A stretch of DNA of 64,000 bases. It comes from Bradyrhizobium sp. WBAH42. GTDB lineage: Bacteria > Pseudomonadota > Alphaproteobacteria > Rhizobiales > Xanthobacteraceae. Both the position numbers and the translations under genes were made by a program. Below, piece by piece: positions 1-8,210 of the stretch; the stretch's first letter is position 1, and every line of letters begins with the position of its first letter. Under the pieces are notes generated by a model that was given only the letters and a program-made list of their open reading frames with translations, was not told where the DNA came from and ran no database searches. The DNA is taken from assembly GCF_024585265.1 (NCBI RefSeq), contig NZ_CP036533.1, positions 1,745,001 through 1,809,000 on the forward strand, given 5' to 3'.

Positions 1-1
1 C

Positions 2-187
2 AAAGCGCAGATCGCGCAGATCCAGACCGACAAGAAGATGCCGGCCAAGGACAAGAAGGAAGCCCTCGACGAGCTCAACCAGGCGCTCAAGACGCCGGTG
101 CCGCCGGTCGAGAACAAGGCAAACATCGATCTCGTCGCCAAGTATTACGACAAGCTGGTTGCCGCGCTCGGCGACGACGAGAACTGA
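2..187 (+). CDS. C-terminal end of an unidentified lysine-rich protein (partial)
   Basis: An open frame enters from the left edge and ends at TGA 185-187, giving the last 61 residues of a protein. The tail is highly charged (a KKMPAKDKK run), then a proline-rich turn (TPVPPVE) and a helix-like end finishing in GDDEN. I do not recognise the family. A strong bidirectional hairpin at 349-380 lies between this end and the convergent gene to the right, consistent with a real gene end. Codon use is GC-rich like the neighbours. Confidence 0.6.
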   Translation, partial: KAQIAQIQTDKKMPAKDKKEALDELNQALKTPVPPVENKANIDLVAKYYDKLVAALGDDEN

Positions 188-200
188 GAGCGTCGCTCTC

Positions 201-335
201 GTGTCCCGGACGCGGTGCGGTACGAAGTACCGCTCCGCAGAGCCGGGACCCAGAGAGCCGCGGATTCGCAGTAGCGTGAACCCCGGCTCTGCAACGCACC
301 GTCGAAGGGACGCTGCGCTGCGTCCGGGGCACGAG
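201..335. repeat. Palindromic intergenic repeat (GTCCCGGACGC type)
   Basis: The outer arms, GTGTCCCGGACGC near 201 and GCGTCCGGGGCACGAG near 320, are inverted copies, and GCAGAGCCGGG/CCCCGGCTCTGC is nested inside. It lies downstream of a gene end and resembles the right half of the repeat at 10442-10586. Confidence 0.7.
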
Positions 336-348
336 CATTCTGCCCTCT

Positions 349-380
349 AAAAAAGCCCCGAAGCCAGCTCCGGGGCTTTT
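349..380. terminator. Bidirectional intrinsic terminator
   Basis: AAAAGCCCCG (351-360) pairs perfectly with CGGGGCTTTT (371-380) around a 10-nt loop, with A and T tracts on both sides. It lies between the convergent genes ending at 187 (+) and 410 (-). Confidence 0.85.
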
Positions 381-409
381 GTCGTTTCGCTGCGCGCAGC
401 GCGATGTGC

Positions 410-1501
410 TTACGTCCGCGTCCGCATCCGCATCATGAAGCTGTCGAAGCTGAGCTCCGCCACCTGTTGCCAGGCGAGCGTCTCGTTGCGGTAGGCGGTG
501 AGGCTCGAATACATCTTGCTGAAGTGCGGATTGTTCTTGGCGAGATCGGCGTAGATCTCGCCCGCGGCATTGTAGCAGGCCTCGAGCACTTCCTGCGGGA
601 ACGGCTTCAGGATCGCCCCGGCCACCAGCAGGCGCTTCAGCGCGGGCGGATTGACGTAGTCGTACTTGCCCGTGACCCAGGTGAAGGTGTCGCGCGACGC
701 CGTCTCGATCACGGCCTGATATTGCTTCGGCAGCGCGTTCCACTTGTCGAGGTTCATGATGTTGTGGCCCTGGCCGGTGCCTTCCCACCAGCCCGGATAG
801 TAGTAATACTTGGCGACCTTCACGAAGCCGAGCTTCTCGTCGTCGTAAGGTCCGACCCATTCGGCCGCGTCGATCGTGCCCTTTTCCAGCGCCGGATAGA
901 TGTCGCCGCCTGCGATCTGCTGCGGCACGCCGCCCACCTTGGCGATGATCGTGCCGGCGAAGCCGCCGACGCGGAATTTCAGTCCCCTGAAATCTTCCAT
1001 CGACTTGATCTCCTTCCGGAACCAGCCGCCCATCTGGGCGCCGGTCGAACCGGTCGGAATGCCGACGGCGTTGTATTCCTTCAGGAGGTCGTTGAGCATG
1101 TCGGTGCCGCCGCCGAAGTGCAGCCAGGCAATATGCGAGCGCGTGTTCAATCCGAACGGCAGCGACGTGCCGAAGGTGAACGCCGGGTTCTTGCCCCAGT
1201 AATAATACAGCGCCGTGTTGCCCATCTCGACGGTGCCGTTGGAGACGGCGTCGAGCACCTGCAGGCCTGGCACGATCTCACCGGCGGCGAACGGCTGAAT
1301 CTGGAATTTGTTGTCGGTGGCTTCGGCGACGCGCTTGCAGAAATATTCGCAGCCGCCATAGAGCGTATCGAGCGCCTTGGGCCAGCTCGCCGCGAGGCGC
1401 CATCTCACTTCCGGCGACGATTGTGCGATGGCCGGCGCGGCAACGGCCGTGCTTGCGGCCAGCCCAGCCCCGGTCACTTTGAGAAAATCACGACGTTTCA
1501 T
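410..1501 (-). CDS. TRAP transporter solute-binding protein, DctP/TakP type (copy A)
   Basis: Periplasmic substrate-binding protein of a TRAP transporter, 363 residues. The N-terminus MKRRDFLKVTG is a Tat-type twin-arginine signal followed by an Ala-rich stretch ending APAIAQ. The mature part has the DctP features: FAAGEIVPGLQVLD, GSTGAQMGGWFRKE and the ligand-arginine-like FRVGGFAG segment. Family knowledge suggests an organic or keto acid as ligand; the actual ligand is unknown. The start at 1501 is chosen over an in-frame codon 11 residues upstream because GGAGGG sits just before it. It is a close paralogue, equal in length, of the gene at 1827-2918. No DctQ or DctM membrane subunit lies in the window, so its partner must be elsewhere. 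Confidence 0.93.
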   Translation of the reverse strand: MKRRDFLKVTGAGLAASTAVAAPAIAQSSPEVRWRLAASWPKALDTLYGGCEYFCKRVAEATDNKFQIQPFAAGEIVPGLQVLDAVSNGTVEMGNTALYYYWGKNPAFTFGTSLPFGLNTRSHIAWLHFGGGTDMLNDLLKEYNAVGIPTGSTGAQMGGWFRKEIKSMEDFRGLKFRVGGFAGTIIAKVGGVPQQIAGGDIYPALEKGTIDAAEWVGPYDDEKLGFVKVAKYYYYPGWWEGTGQGHNIMNLDKWNALPKQYQAVIETASRDTFTWVTGKYDYVNPPALKRLLVAGAILKPFPQEVLEACYNAAGEIYADLAKNNPHFSKMYSSLTAYRNETLAWQQVAELSFDSFMMRMRTRT

Positions 1502-1598
1502 GCGTATCCCTCCGTTGCGCCGATTCTTCGACAAGGGAACGATCTTGGTGTCGTCTTTGCGTCGCCGATGATCGACGTGGGTGTTTTAAAATATTTTG

Positions 1599-1687
1599 GC
1601 GTTTCCGAAGGCCCTTCGGGCTCTTTTTGGATTCCGCGCATTGCGGAATGGCGTCAGGATGACCGGTCGCCTTGCGATAATCAAGCG
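1599..1687. repeat. Duplicated upstream block, copy A
   Basis: This block in front of copy A shares GCGTTTCCGAA near its left end and GATAATCAAGC at its right end, with the same gapped order in between, with 3013-3111 in front of copy B. The duplication therefore extends well upstream of the coding sequences and probably carries promoter or regulatory DNA. Confidence 0.65.
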
Positions 1688-1762
1688 CCGTCAGTGCGCT
1701 CGCAATTGCGAAGCCGAGGTTTGACCGCCGCTTCCGGCCCGAAACGACCGGCAAAACGACCA

Positions 1763-1794
1763 AAGCCCCGGAGATGGTGGCATCTCCGGGGCTT
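1763..1794 (-). terminator. Intrinsic terminator of the copy B binding-protein gene
   Basis: A perfect 14-bp stem (AAGCCCCGGAGATG against CATCTCCGGGGCTT) with a 4-nt loop lies about 35 bases beyond the stop at 1827. On the minus strand it is followed by a T-containing stretch. Confidence 0.85.
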
Positions 1795-1826
1795 CTTCGT
1801 CTTTAGTCGTGGGGGGTCTCAGCGCC

Positions 1827-2918
1827 TCATGTCTTGGCGCGCATCCGCGCCATGAAGCTGTCGTAGCTCAGCTCCGCAACCTGCGTCCAGGGCAGCGAGT
1901 CGTTCTTGAACGCCATCATGCTCGCATGCATCTTGCCGAAATGCGAATTGGACTTGGAGAGGTCCGCGTAGATCTCGTTGGCGGCGTTGTAGCAGGCCTC
2001 GAGCACCTCCTGCGGGAAGCCTCTGACGATTGCACCGTTCACGATCAGCCGCTTCAGCGCCGGCGCATTCACTGCATCGTATTTGCCGGTGATCCAGGTG
2101 AAGGTATCGCGCGATGCCGCGTCGATCGCCGCCTTGTAATGCTTGGGCAGCGCATTCCACTTTTCGATGTTCATGATGTTGTGGCCCTGGCTCGTGCCTT
2201 CCCACCAGCCGGGGTAGTAGTAGTATTTGGCGACCTTCACGAAACCTAGCTTCTCGTCGTCATAGGGGCCGACCCATTCGGCGGCGTCGATGGTGCCCTT
2301 CTCCAGCGCCGGATAGATGTCGCCGCCAGCGAGTTGCTGTGGCACGCAGCCGAGCTTGGAGAGGATCGTGCCGGCGAAACCGCCGATGCGCATCTTCAGG
2401 CCCCTCAAATCGTCGAGGCTCTTGATCTCCTTCCTGAACCAGCCGCCCATCTGCGCGCCGGTCGATCCGGTCGGGATGCCATAAACGTTGTGCTCCCTAA
2501 GCAGGTCGTTGACGAGATCCTGCCCACCGCCCCACAACAGCCAGGAAATCTGCTGCCGCGTGTTCAAGCCGAACGGCAGTGCGGTTGCGAAGGTGAAGGC
2601 CGGATTCTTGCCCCAGTAGTAATAGAGCGCGGTGTTGCCGATCTCGACCGTGCCGTTGGAGACGGCGTCCAGTACCTGCAGGCCTGGAACGATCTCTCCG
2701 GCCGCAAACGGCTGAATCTGGAATTTGTTGTCGGTGAGCTCGGCGACCTGCTTGCAGAAATATTCGCAGCCGCCATAGAGCGTATCGAGCGCCTTCGGCC
2801 AGCTCGTGGCGTACCGCCACTTGATCTCGGGCGAGCTTTGCGCAATCGCGGGCGCCGCCACTGCGGTGTTCGCTGCCAGGCTCGCGCCCGTTACCTTCAG
2901 GAAATCACGACGTTTCAT
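1827..2918 (-). CDS. TRAP transporter solute-binding protein, DctP/TakP type (copy B)
   Basis: Second periplasmic TRAP binding protein, 363 residues, collinear with copy A along its whole length and nearly identical in long stretches (for example the GGCEYFCK, YYYYPGWWEGT and GPYDDEKLGF regions). It has the same Tat-type leader (MKRRDFLKVTGASLAA). The start at 2918 is preceded by CGGAGGGTC. A strong hairpin at 1763-1794 ends the unit. The copies differ most between about residues 120 and 150 and near the C-terminus. They may bind different ligands or serve dose; this cannot be decided from sequence alone. No membrane subunits lie nearby. Confidence 0.93.
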   Translation of the reverse strand: MKRRDFLKVTGASLAANTAVAAPAIAQSSPEIKWRYATSWPKALDTLYGGCEYFCKQVAELTDNKFQIQPFAAGEIVPGLQVLDAVSNGTVEIGNTALYYYWGKNPAFTFATALPFGLNTRQQISWLLWGGGQDLVNDLLREHNVYGIPTGSTGAQMGGWFRKEIKSLDDLRGLKMRIGGFAGTILSKLGCVPQQLAGGDIYPALEKGTIDAAEWVGPYDDEKLGFVKVAKYYYYPGWWEGTSQGHNIMNIEKWNALPKHYKAAIDAASRDTFTWITGKYDAVNAPALKRLIVNGAIVRGFPQEVLEACYNAANEIYADLSKSNSHFGKMHASMMAFKNDSLPWTQVAELSYDSFMARMRAKT

Positions 2919-3012
2919 GCGGACCCTCCGCTATGCCGATGCCTTCGACAGGGAACGAACTTGATCGTTCGTTCTTTTTGAGACTCGGCGTTGTTTTGTT
3001 TGAGGTTTGATA

Positions 3013-3111
3013 GCGTTTCCGAACGACCCTGATGGGCCTCTTCTTGTTGGAATCCCCACTATGATGGCATTCCGTCAGCAAGGATGACCGTTCGTCTCGC
3101 GATAATCAAGC
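3013..3111. repeat. Duplicated upstream block, copy B
   Basis: Counterpart of 1599-1687, lying upstream of the copy B gene. It shares GCGTTTCCGAA and the GATAATCAAGC end, plus the intervening GGATGACCG segment. Confidence 0.65.
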
Positions 3112-3194
3112 CACCTGCCATCTCGCGCCTGCGAATGCGCGACAGACACCCGCAAGCGCGAGAGGCGAGGCGCCCGTGGCGCCGATCTCGTCCC

Positions 3195-4508
3195 TTACCG
3201 CTCCTTCGCGAAAGCCGTCTCCATCGCTTTTCGCACCCTGATCGTCTCGTTGTTTGCATCGAACTCGACATCGCTCCAGCGCACCACCGTGCCGTGGGCG
3301 ACGTCGTGCTTCAGCTTCAAGCGATGTGCGAGCCCGATCGGCAGGGCGCCGGCCTTGAGGCTCGCGGCCGCCGGTAACAGCTTGCCCCACACCGTGTAGC
3401 CGCCTTCGCCGTCCAGCATCTCCCCGGCACGCAGATTGCGTTTGGCCACGGCCACGACGTCGCCGCGGAAGCCGTAAGGCTGCCCAGTGGCCTCGCCCCG
3501 CAGCGCCGCCGCCAGCACCGAGATGTTCAGCTCGAGCCCGATCAGATGATAGGGCTTGTACATGGCGGCGAAGCGTCCGCTGGCGTCGGTCTTCAGGCCA
3601 TATTGCCGGAAGCAGTCGGCAGCATAGTCGTTCGGTGCCTCCAGCACGACATAGACGCCCCAGCGCAGGTCGCGAAACACCGGCCGGCCGTCGCGTTCGA
3701 GCGAGGAGACGACTTCGACGAGGCCTGATCGCTCCAGCACGCCGCCGCGCGAGCGCGCCCGCATGATATGCGGCAAATCGTCGACACCGCAGGGCGGAAA
3801 CGACAGGCCGTCTACGGGCACGTCGAGGCCGCAGGCATTGGCAATCGCGGCCATCTCGATCGCCGACTTGGTGCCGTCGAGGAAGGAGTTGAACATCTGC
3901 GGATTCATGCCGGCCGACTGCGCTTCACCCGCGGTCAGGCCGTAATGCTGCCAGACGCCGTCGGGCGTCACGTCGTGATAGGCCGGCAGGTACTTCGTGC
4001 CCTTGCCGGCGGCAACGACGTGAAAGCCGGTGGCGCGGGCCCAATCGACCATCTCCGCGGTCAGCGCCGGCTGATCGCCATAGGCGAGCGAATAGACCAC
4101 GCCGGCTTTACGCGCTTCCTCGGCGAGCAGCGGGCCCGCGAGCACGTCCGCTTCGACATTGACCATCACGATATGCTTGCCCGCCGCGATCGCGGCGCGC
4201 GCGTGGCGGATGCCGATTGCGGGATTGCCGGTCGCCTCCACCACCACGTCCATGGCACCGCCGGCGATGGCGCGCGCGCCGTCATCGGTGAAGACGGTGG
4301 CGGCGATCCGCTCGGCGTCCCAGCCGACCGTGCGGCAGGCCTCGCGCGCCCGGTCGCGGTCGATGTCGACGATGATGGGCACCTCCAGCCCCGGCGTGTG
4401 CGGCACCTGTGCGAGGAACATCGAGCCGAACTTGCCGGCGCCGATCAGCGCGACGCGAACGGGCTTGCCGGCGGACGCGCGGGCCTGGAGGAGGCGGAAG
4501 AGGTTCAT
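3195..4508 (-). CDS. SAF-domain NAD(P)-dependent oxidoreductase, homoserine-dehydrogenase-like (COG4091 type)
   Basis: 437 residues. The N-terminal Rossmann fold has the nucleotide motif IGAGKFG (about residues 22-28), then VDIDRDRA and VVEATGNP as in homoserine dehydrogenase/oxidoreductase folds. The C-terminal quarter (GDVVAVAKRNLRAGEMLDGEGG onward) looks like a SAF domain. Proteins of this build are annotated as predicted homoserine dehydrogenases, but the substrate is not established. ATG 4508 is chosen; an in-frame TTG at 4532 is possible, and neither has a strong ribosome site. It lies downstream of a PhyH dioxygenase and a GntR regulator and upstream of two TRAP binding proteins, all on the minus strand, which suggests a catabolic role. 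Confidence 0.8.
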   Translation of the reverse strand: MNLFRLLQARASAGKPVRVALIGAGKFGSMFLAQVPHTPGLEVPIIVDIDRDRAREACRTVGWDAERIAATVFTDDGARAIAGGAMDVVVEATGNPAIGIRHARAAIAAGKHIVMVNVEADVLAGPLLAEEARKAGVVYSLAYGDQPALTAEMVDWARATGFHVVAAGKGTKYLPAYHDVTPDGVWQHYGLTAGEAQSAGMNPQMFNSFLDGTKSAIEMAAIANACGLDVPVDGLSFPPCGVDDLPHIMRARSRGGVLERSGLVEVVSSLERDGRPVFRDLRWGVYVVLEAPNDYAADCFRQYGLKTDASGRFAAMYKPYHLIGLELNISVLAAALRGEATGQPYGFRGDVVAVAKRNLRAGEMLDGEGGYTVWGKLLPAAASLKAGALPIGLAHRLKLKHDVAHGTVVRWSDVEFDANNETIRVRKAMETAFAKER

Positions 4509-4540
4509 GGGGGGGGTCCGTAGGTGCAACAATCAAAGCT

Positions 4541-4644
4541 CGTCATTCCGGGGCGCGCGAAGCGCGAGCCCGGAATCCATTCATCCACAATGTCTGCGGC
4601 CCGATGGATTCCGGGCTCGACGCTGCGCGTCGCCCCGGAATGAC
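4541..4644. repeat. Palindromic repeat family A
   Basis: Starts CGTCATTCCGGGGCGCG and ends CGCCCCGGAATGAC, with an inner inverted pair CCCGGAATCCAT/ATGGATTCCGGG. Related copies are at 5476, 16342, 43559 and 61821. Confidence 0.9.
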
Positions 4645-4647
4645 AGG

Positions 4648-5448
4648 TTACTCCGCCGCCTGCCGCGGTGCCCGTGCCAGCCGCAGCAGCGCGTCGTCGT
4701 CCACTGTCTTGATCGGCGTGAAATCGCGGTGCGCGATGTAGTCCGGCCGCGTCGGTGTGCGGATATGGTTCGAGACCGCGTTCAGCGTCAGGTATACGAT
4801 CTTGCGCGGATAGGGCGTGATGTTGCCGCTGGAGCCGTGCACGAGATTACCGTGGAACATCAGCATGCCGCCCGGCTTGCCGGTGGGCGCGACGATGCCG
4901 CCCTGCTTGACGAGGCGCGTCACCGTGTCCTCGTCCAGCGTCCACAGCGGATAGGACGTAGTGGCGAGGTCATGCGAAGCCTCGAGATCGCCGGCATTCT
5001 GGCTGCGCGGCACCAGCATCAAGGCGCCGTTGATCGGCATCACCTCGTCGAGGAAGATCGCGATGTTCATCGCCCGCGGCTCCGGCATGCCGTCGTCGCG
5101 CTTCCAGGTGCCGTAATCCTGGTGCCATTGCCAGACGTCGCCAGTGAAGGCCGATTTCGCGTTGATCTTGAACTGGTGCATGTAGACGGGCTCGCCGAAC
5201 AATTGCTCGACCGGCTCGATCATGCGCGGATGCGCGCCGAGGATGCGGAACGCCTCGTTGTAGAGATGCGCGGCAAAGGCCGTGCGCGGCGCGCCGCTCT
5301 TCTCGCGCCAGACTTCGGGACGGTTGGCGTCGTAGATGCCGACCGCCTCGCGCGCGAGCAGGTCGACCTCCTCTTGGGCAAACAATTCGGGCAGGAACAG
5401 CCAGCCCTCGCGGTGGAAGAACTCCAATTGCTCCTGGGACAGTCTCAT
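4648..5448 (-). CDS. Phytanoyl-CoA dioxygenase (PhyH) family Fe(II)/2-oxoglutarate oxygenase
   Basis: 266 residues. The iron-binding triad of the family is visible: H109-x-D111 in WQWHQDYG and distal H204 in NLVHGSSGN, with a candidate 2-oxoglutarate arginine at R215 (PYPRKIVY). The length is normal for bacterial PhyH proteins. It likely hydroxylates a small organic substrate, using 2-oxoglutarate and oxygen in the cytoplasm; the substrate is unknown. ATG 5448 is chosen because AAGGAGG lies just upstream; the open frame continues 24 residues further into repeat DNA, which is unlikely to be coding. Neighbours are a GntR regulator upstream and a SAF-domain oxidoreductase downstream. Confidence 0.88.
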   Translation of the reverse strand: MRLSQEQLEFFHREGWLFLPELFAQEEVDLLAREAVGIYDANRPEVWREKSGAPRTAFAAHLYNEAFRILGAHPRMIEPVEQLFGEPVYMHQFKINAKSAFTGDVWQWHQDYGTWKRDDGMPEPRAMNIAIFLDEVMPINGALMLVPRSQNAGDLEASHDLATTSYPLWTLDEDTVTRLVKQGGIVAPTGKPGGMLMFHGNLVHGSSGNITPYPRKIVYLTLNAVSNHIRTPTRPDYIAHRDFTPIKTVDDDALLRLARAPRQAAE

Positions 5449-5475
5449 GGGGTCGTCCTCCTTGCGTTGTTTTTT

Positions 5476-5578
5476 GTCATTCCGGGGCGCGACGAAGTCG
5501 CGAGCCCGGAATCCATTCATCTACAGTCCCTGCCGCTCAATGGATTCCGGGTTCACGCTTCGCGTGCCCCGGAATGAC
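5476..5578. repeat. Palindromic repeat family A
   Basis: Copy of the GTCATTCCGGGGCGCG...CCCCGGAATGAC palindrome between the GntR and PhyH genes. Confidence 0.9.
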
Positions 5579-5589
5579 GGTGGCTGTCG

Positions 5590-6267
5590 CTACGCCGCCG
5601 CCTCGTCAGTCGCTCTCAATCTCTCCTCGGTCATTCGTCCGGCCGTCTGCGCGTGCGCCAGCGCGGCGCGTTCGGCCGCTTTGGCATTGCCGCTTAGAAT
5701 GTTTCCGGCAATATCGGCATGCTCCGCCCAGGCCTTGGCCCGATAGTCGAGCTCGGAGAGCACCGTCGCCATCGAGCGCCGCATGTGCGGCCATTGCGGC
5801 GCCATGGTCTCCTCGATCACGGGATTGCCGGCGAGCTGATAGATCGCGCGGTGAAAATCGACATCGAGGGTGATGAGCTCGGATAGCATCGTGTTGTGGT
5901 CGCTGCGGCGCCCGGCGGCGAGCGCTGTCTCCAGTCGCGCGCGTCCCGCCGCGTCGCGGGCCGCGCGTGTCGCCGCAAGGCGGGCCGCCAGCGCGTCGAT
6001 GGTGCCGCGCACCTCGTAGAGCTGGCGGATGCGCGCAGGATCGAGCTGGGTCACTTCAAAGCCGCGACGGCCACTCTCGGCGACCAGGCCCTGCCGGTGC
6101 AACAGATGCAGCGCATGCGATACCGGCTGGCGCGACACGCCGAGCCTGTCGGCGAGCTCGTTCTGCCGGATGCGCTGGCCGGGCTGGAGCGTGCGGTCGG
6201 AGATCGCCTCCAGGATCCGCGAATAGACCTGGTCGATCAGGTTCGGGAGCGGGTCGAGAGGAATCAC
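5590..6267 (-). CDS. GntR-family transcriptional regulator with FCD domain
   Basis: 225 residues. N-terminal winged helix (IDQVYSRILEAI ... GQRIRQNELADRLGVSRQPVSHALHLL), followed by a helical FCD ligand-binding domain with conserved Asp/His positions (DVDFHRAIY, EHADIAGNI). The start is GTG 6267, with GGAG about 8 bases upstream. A near-perfect 20-bp palindrome at 6286-6305, just ahead of the start, is a likely autoregulatory operator. Family members usually respond to carboxylic or sugar acids. The genes downstream on the same strand (PhyH, SAF oxidoreductase, TRAP binding proteins) are plausible targets, by inference. Confidence 0.92.
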   Translation of the reverse strand: MIPLDPLPNLIDQVYSRILEAISDRTLQPGQRIRQNELADRLGVSRQPVSHALHLLHRQGLVAESGRRGFEVTQLDPARIRQLYEVRGTIDALAARLAATRAARDAAGRARLETALAAGRRSDHNTMLSELITLDVDFHRAIYQLAGNPVIEETMAPQWPHMRRSMATVLSELDYRAKAWAEHADIAGNILSGNAKAAERAALAHAQTAGRMTEERLRATDEAAA

Positions 6268-6285
6268 GCCGTCAGCTCCAAAATG

Positions 6286-6305
6286 GAATACGGAATTCCG
6301 TGTTC
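6286..6305. promoter_or_regulatory. Candidate GntR operator
   Basis: GAATACGGAA followed by TTCCGTGTTC is an inverted repeat with 9 of 10 positions matching and no spacer, centred on CGGAATTCCG. It lies 19 bases upstream of the regulator's GTG, as expected for autoregulation. Confidence 0.6.
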
Positions 6306-6440
6306 GAAGCTACGCCCGGGACGGGCGGGGGTCAAGCACGGCTGACCGCGTCACACGCCCAATGTTAGGCCCTGCTTAAGCTATTGATATTGCTTGGGCC
6401 GTCTACTGCGCATGGGGTTGTTTCGTCGAAACGGGAGGAG

Positions 6441-7253
6441 CTACTTCGCCAGGAACCCGTTCACCACCTCGCCGAACTCCAGCGGTGCTTGCTCGAACAT
6501 CCAATGGCCGGCGTTCGCGATCACCGCCGTCTCGGCGCCCGCGATGTGCGCGGCCAGCACGCGCCACATCACCGACAGGCTGCCGGTGGTGGCGCCGCCG
6601 CCGATCAGCAGCGTCGGCGTCCTGATGGCCTGCGCATCGCTCAGCGTGTAGGGCCGGCGCTGCTCGTTGATCTGGCCGAGGAAGGTGAGCGCGTTGTCGC
6701 GAAGTTGCTGCTTGGCCGCAGCCGGCACGCGCCGCCAGGAGCCGTCGCCTTCGATGCCTTCGTAGAAGTTCTGCAGCGCGCCCTCGAGGTCGCCGGCGCG
6801 GATCATCTCGACCGATCGCGCGGTGCGGGCCGCCAGCGGCGGATGCGCGGGCGTGCCTTCGGGCACTGGCAGGGATGCGTCGAGATCGCCGCCGGGCTCG
6901 GCCAGCACCAGCTTGCGCAGCAGATCAGGCCGCGCCTGCGCCACGCGGAAGGCGATGTGGCCGCCGCGCGAATGGCCCATCAGGTCGACGGGGCCAGGCT
7001 TGACCTGCTCGATGAAGGCGATCGTGTCCGCGACATGCTGCGCCATCTTGTAGTCGTCGCCGATCGCGTCCCAATGCTCGGGAAAGAAATGCCGCAGGCT
7101 GACCGAGATCACACGATGGGATTTCGACAACGGGCCGAGCACCGAATACCAGGTGCGAAAATCACCCAGCGTACCGTGCACGCAGACCAGCGGCGGGCCC
7201 TCACCGACTTCGAGATAGGCCATGTCGTAACCATTGACGCGAAAGCTCTGCAT
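6441..7253 (-). CDS. Alpha/beta hydrolase (tandem copy 2)
   Basis: 270 residues with the alpha/beta-hydrolase core: oxyanion region VHGTLGDFR, nucleophile elbow GHSRGG (Ser95), a late Asp region, and the catalytic His in NAGHWMFEQAP. It is cytoplasmic with no signal peptide. ATG 7253 lies only 3 bases after the stop of the paralogous hydrolase at 7257-8075, so the two are surely cotranscribed. The copies align end to end (MQSFRVNGYDM against MQSLHVNGYDM) and arose by tandem duplication. The substrate is not predictable; esters, lactones or C-C bonds are all possible for this fold. Confidence 0.88.
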   Translation of the reverse strand: MQSFRVNGYDMAYLEVGEGPPLVCVHGTLGDFRTWYSVLGPLSKSHRVISVSLRHFFPEHWDAIGDDYKMAQHVADTIAFIEQVKPGPVDLMGHSRGGHIAFRVAQARPDLLRKLVLAEPGGDLDASLPVPEGTPAHPPLAARTARSVEMIRAGDLEGALQNFYEGIEGDGSWRRVPAAAKQQLRDNALTFLGQINEQRRPYTLSDAQAIRTPTLLIGGGATTGSLSVMWRVLAAHIAGAETAVIANAGHWMFEQAPLEFGEVVNGFLAK

Positions 7254-7256
7254 GGA

Positions 7257-8075
7257 TCAGCTCGCCAGAAAATCGAGAACCACTTCGGAGAATTTCTGCG
7301 GCGCCTGCTCGAACATCGGATGTGTCGCGTTCGGGATGATCGCCGTCTTGGAATAGGGCACATGCGCCGCGAGCGCATGCAGCACTTTTGGCAACAGGCC
7401 CTTGGTCCGCGCGCCCAGGATGAACAGCGTCGGCATCTTGATCGCCTCCGCGTCCACCTTGGAGAACGGCGGGCGATTGTCGCGGACCTGGCCGATCAGC
7501 GTGTAGGCGTTGTCGCGCAAATTCTGCTTCACCATCGCCGGCAGCCGCGGCCAGGTGCCGGGGCCTTCCAGCGTGTCGACGAAGACGGCGAGCCCGCCGT
7601 CGACATCGCCGGCAGCGATCTTCTCGGCCGAGGCCGTGAAGCGCGCCAGCAGCGGCGAGGGGCCGCCGACGTAATCCGGATCAAGGCTCGCATCGAGCTC
7701 GCCCCCGGGCTCGGCCAGGATCAGCCGGCGCAAGAGATCGGGCCGCTGCTGCGCCACGCGGAAGCAGATATGCCCGCCGCGGGAATGGCCCATCAAATCG
7801 ACCGGCCCGAGATCGAGCTTGTCGACGAAGGCGATGACGTCGCTGGCGTGCTGGGCGATCGAATAGGTGTCGCCGACCCCATCCCATTTTTCCGGGAAGA
7901 AGTGGCGCAGGCTGACGGCGATCACCCGATGCCGCTGCGTCAACGGGCCCAGCACGCAGCCCCAGACCCGGAAATCATTCAGCGATCCATGCACGCAGAC
8001 CAGCGGCGGTCGGCCCCTGTCTTCGCCCACGTCGAGATAGGGCATGTCGTATCCGTTGACGTGAAGGCTCTGCAT
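7257..8075 (-). CDS. Alpha/beta hydrolase (tandem copy 1)
   Basis: 272 residues, paralogue of the next gene downstream. The nucleophile elbow is GHSRGG (Ser near 98) and the catalytic His lies in NATHPMFEQAP, where GHW of the sister copy is replaced by THP. ATG 8075 is chosen by alignment with the sister copy; the open frame continues much further upstream but would overlap the divergent methyltransferase gene. The 135-bp gap to that gene holds the promoters for both directions. Function is hydrolase by family only. Confidence 0.87.
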   Translation of the reverse strand: MQSLHVNGYDMPYLDVGEDRGRPPLVCVHGSLNDFRVWGCVLGPLTQRHRVIAVSLRHFFPEKWDGVGDTYSIAQHASDVIAFVDKLDLGPVDLMGHSRGGHICFRVAQQRPDLLRRLILAEPGGELDASLDPDYVGGPSPLLARFTASAEKIAAGDVDGGLAVFVDTLEGPGTWPRLPAMVKQNLRDNAYTLIGQVRDNRPPFSKVDAEAIKMPTLFILGARTKGLLPKVLHALAAHVPYSKTAIIPNATHPMFEQAPQKFSEVVLDFLAS

Positions 8076-8210
8076 TATGGACTCGCGAGAGAGGATCGGA
8101 ACTTCTGTGCAAGATTCCCGGAAACCGGGTGGATCGCAACTATTTCCAAGCCTAGATTTGGCGTGAGTTGAAAGTGGGGCCTGCAACGAAAGCAAGCCAG
8201 GAACCAAGCC

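Noticed and set aside
404..2981. Plus-strand frames opposite the TRAP binding proteins
   Set aside because: The similarity between them reflects the duplicated genes on the other strand.
6384..8171. Long plus-strand frame opposite the two alpha/beta hydrolases
   Set aside because: The repeated internal pattern is the mirror of the duplicated hydrolases, not a protein repeat.
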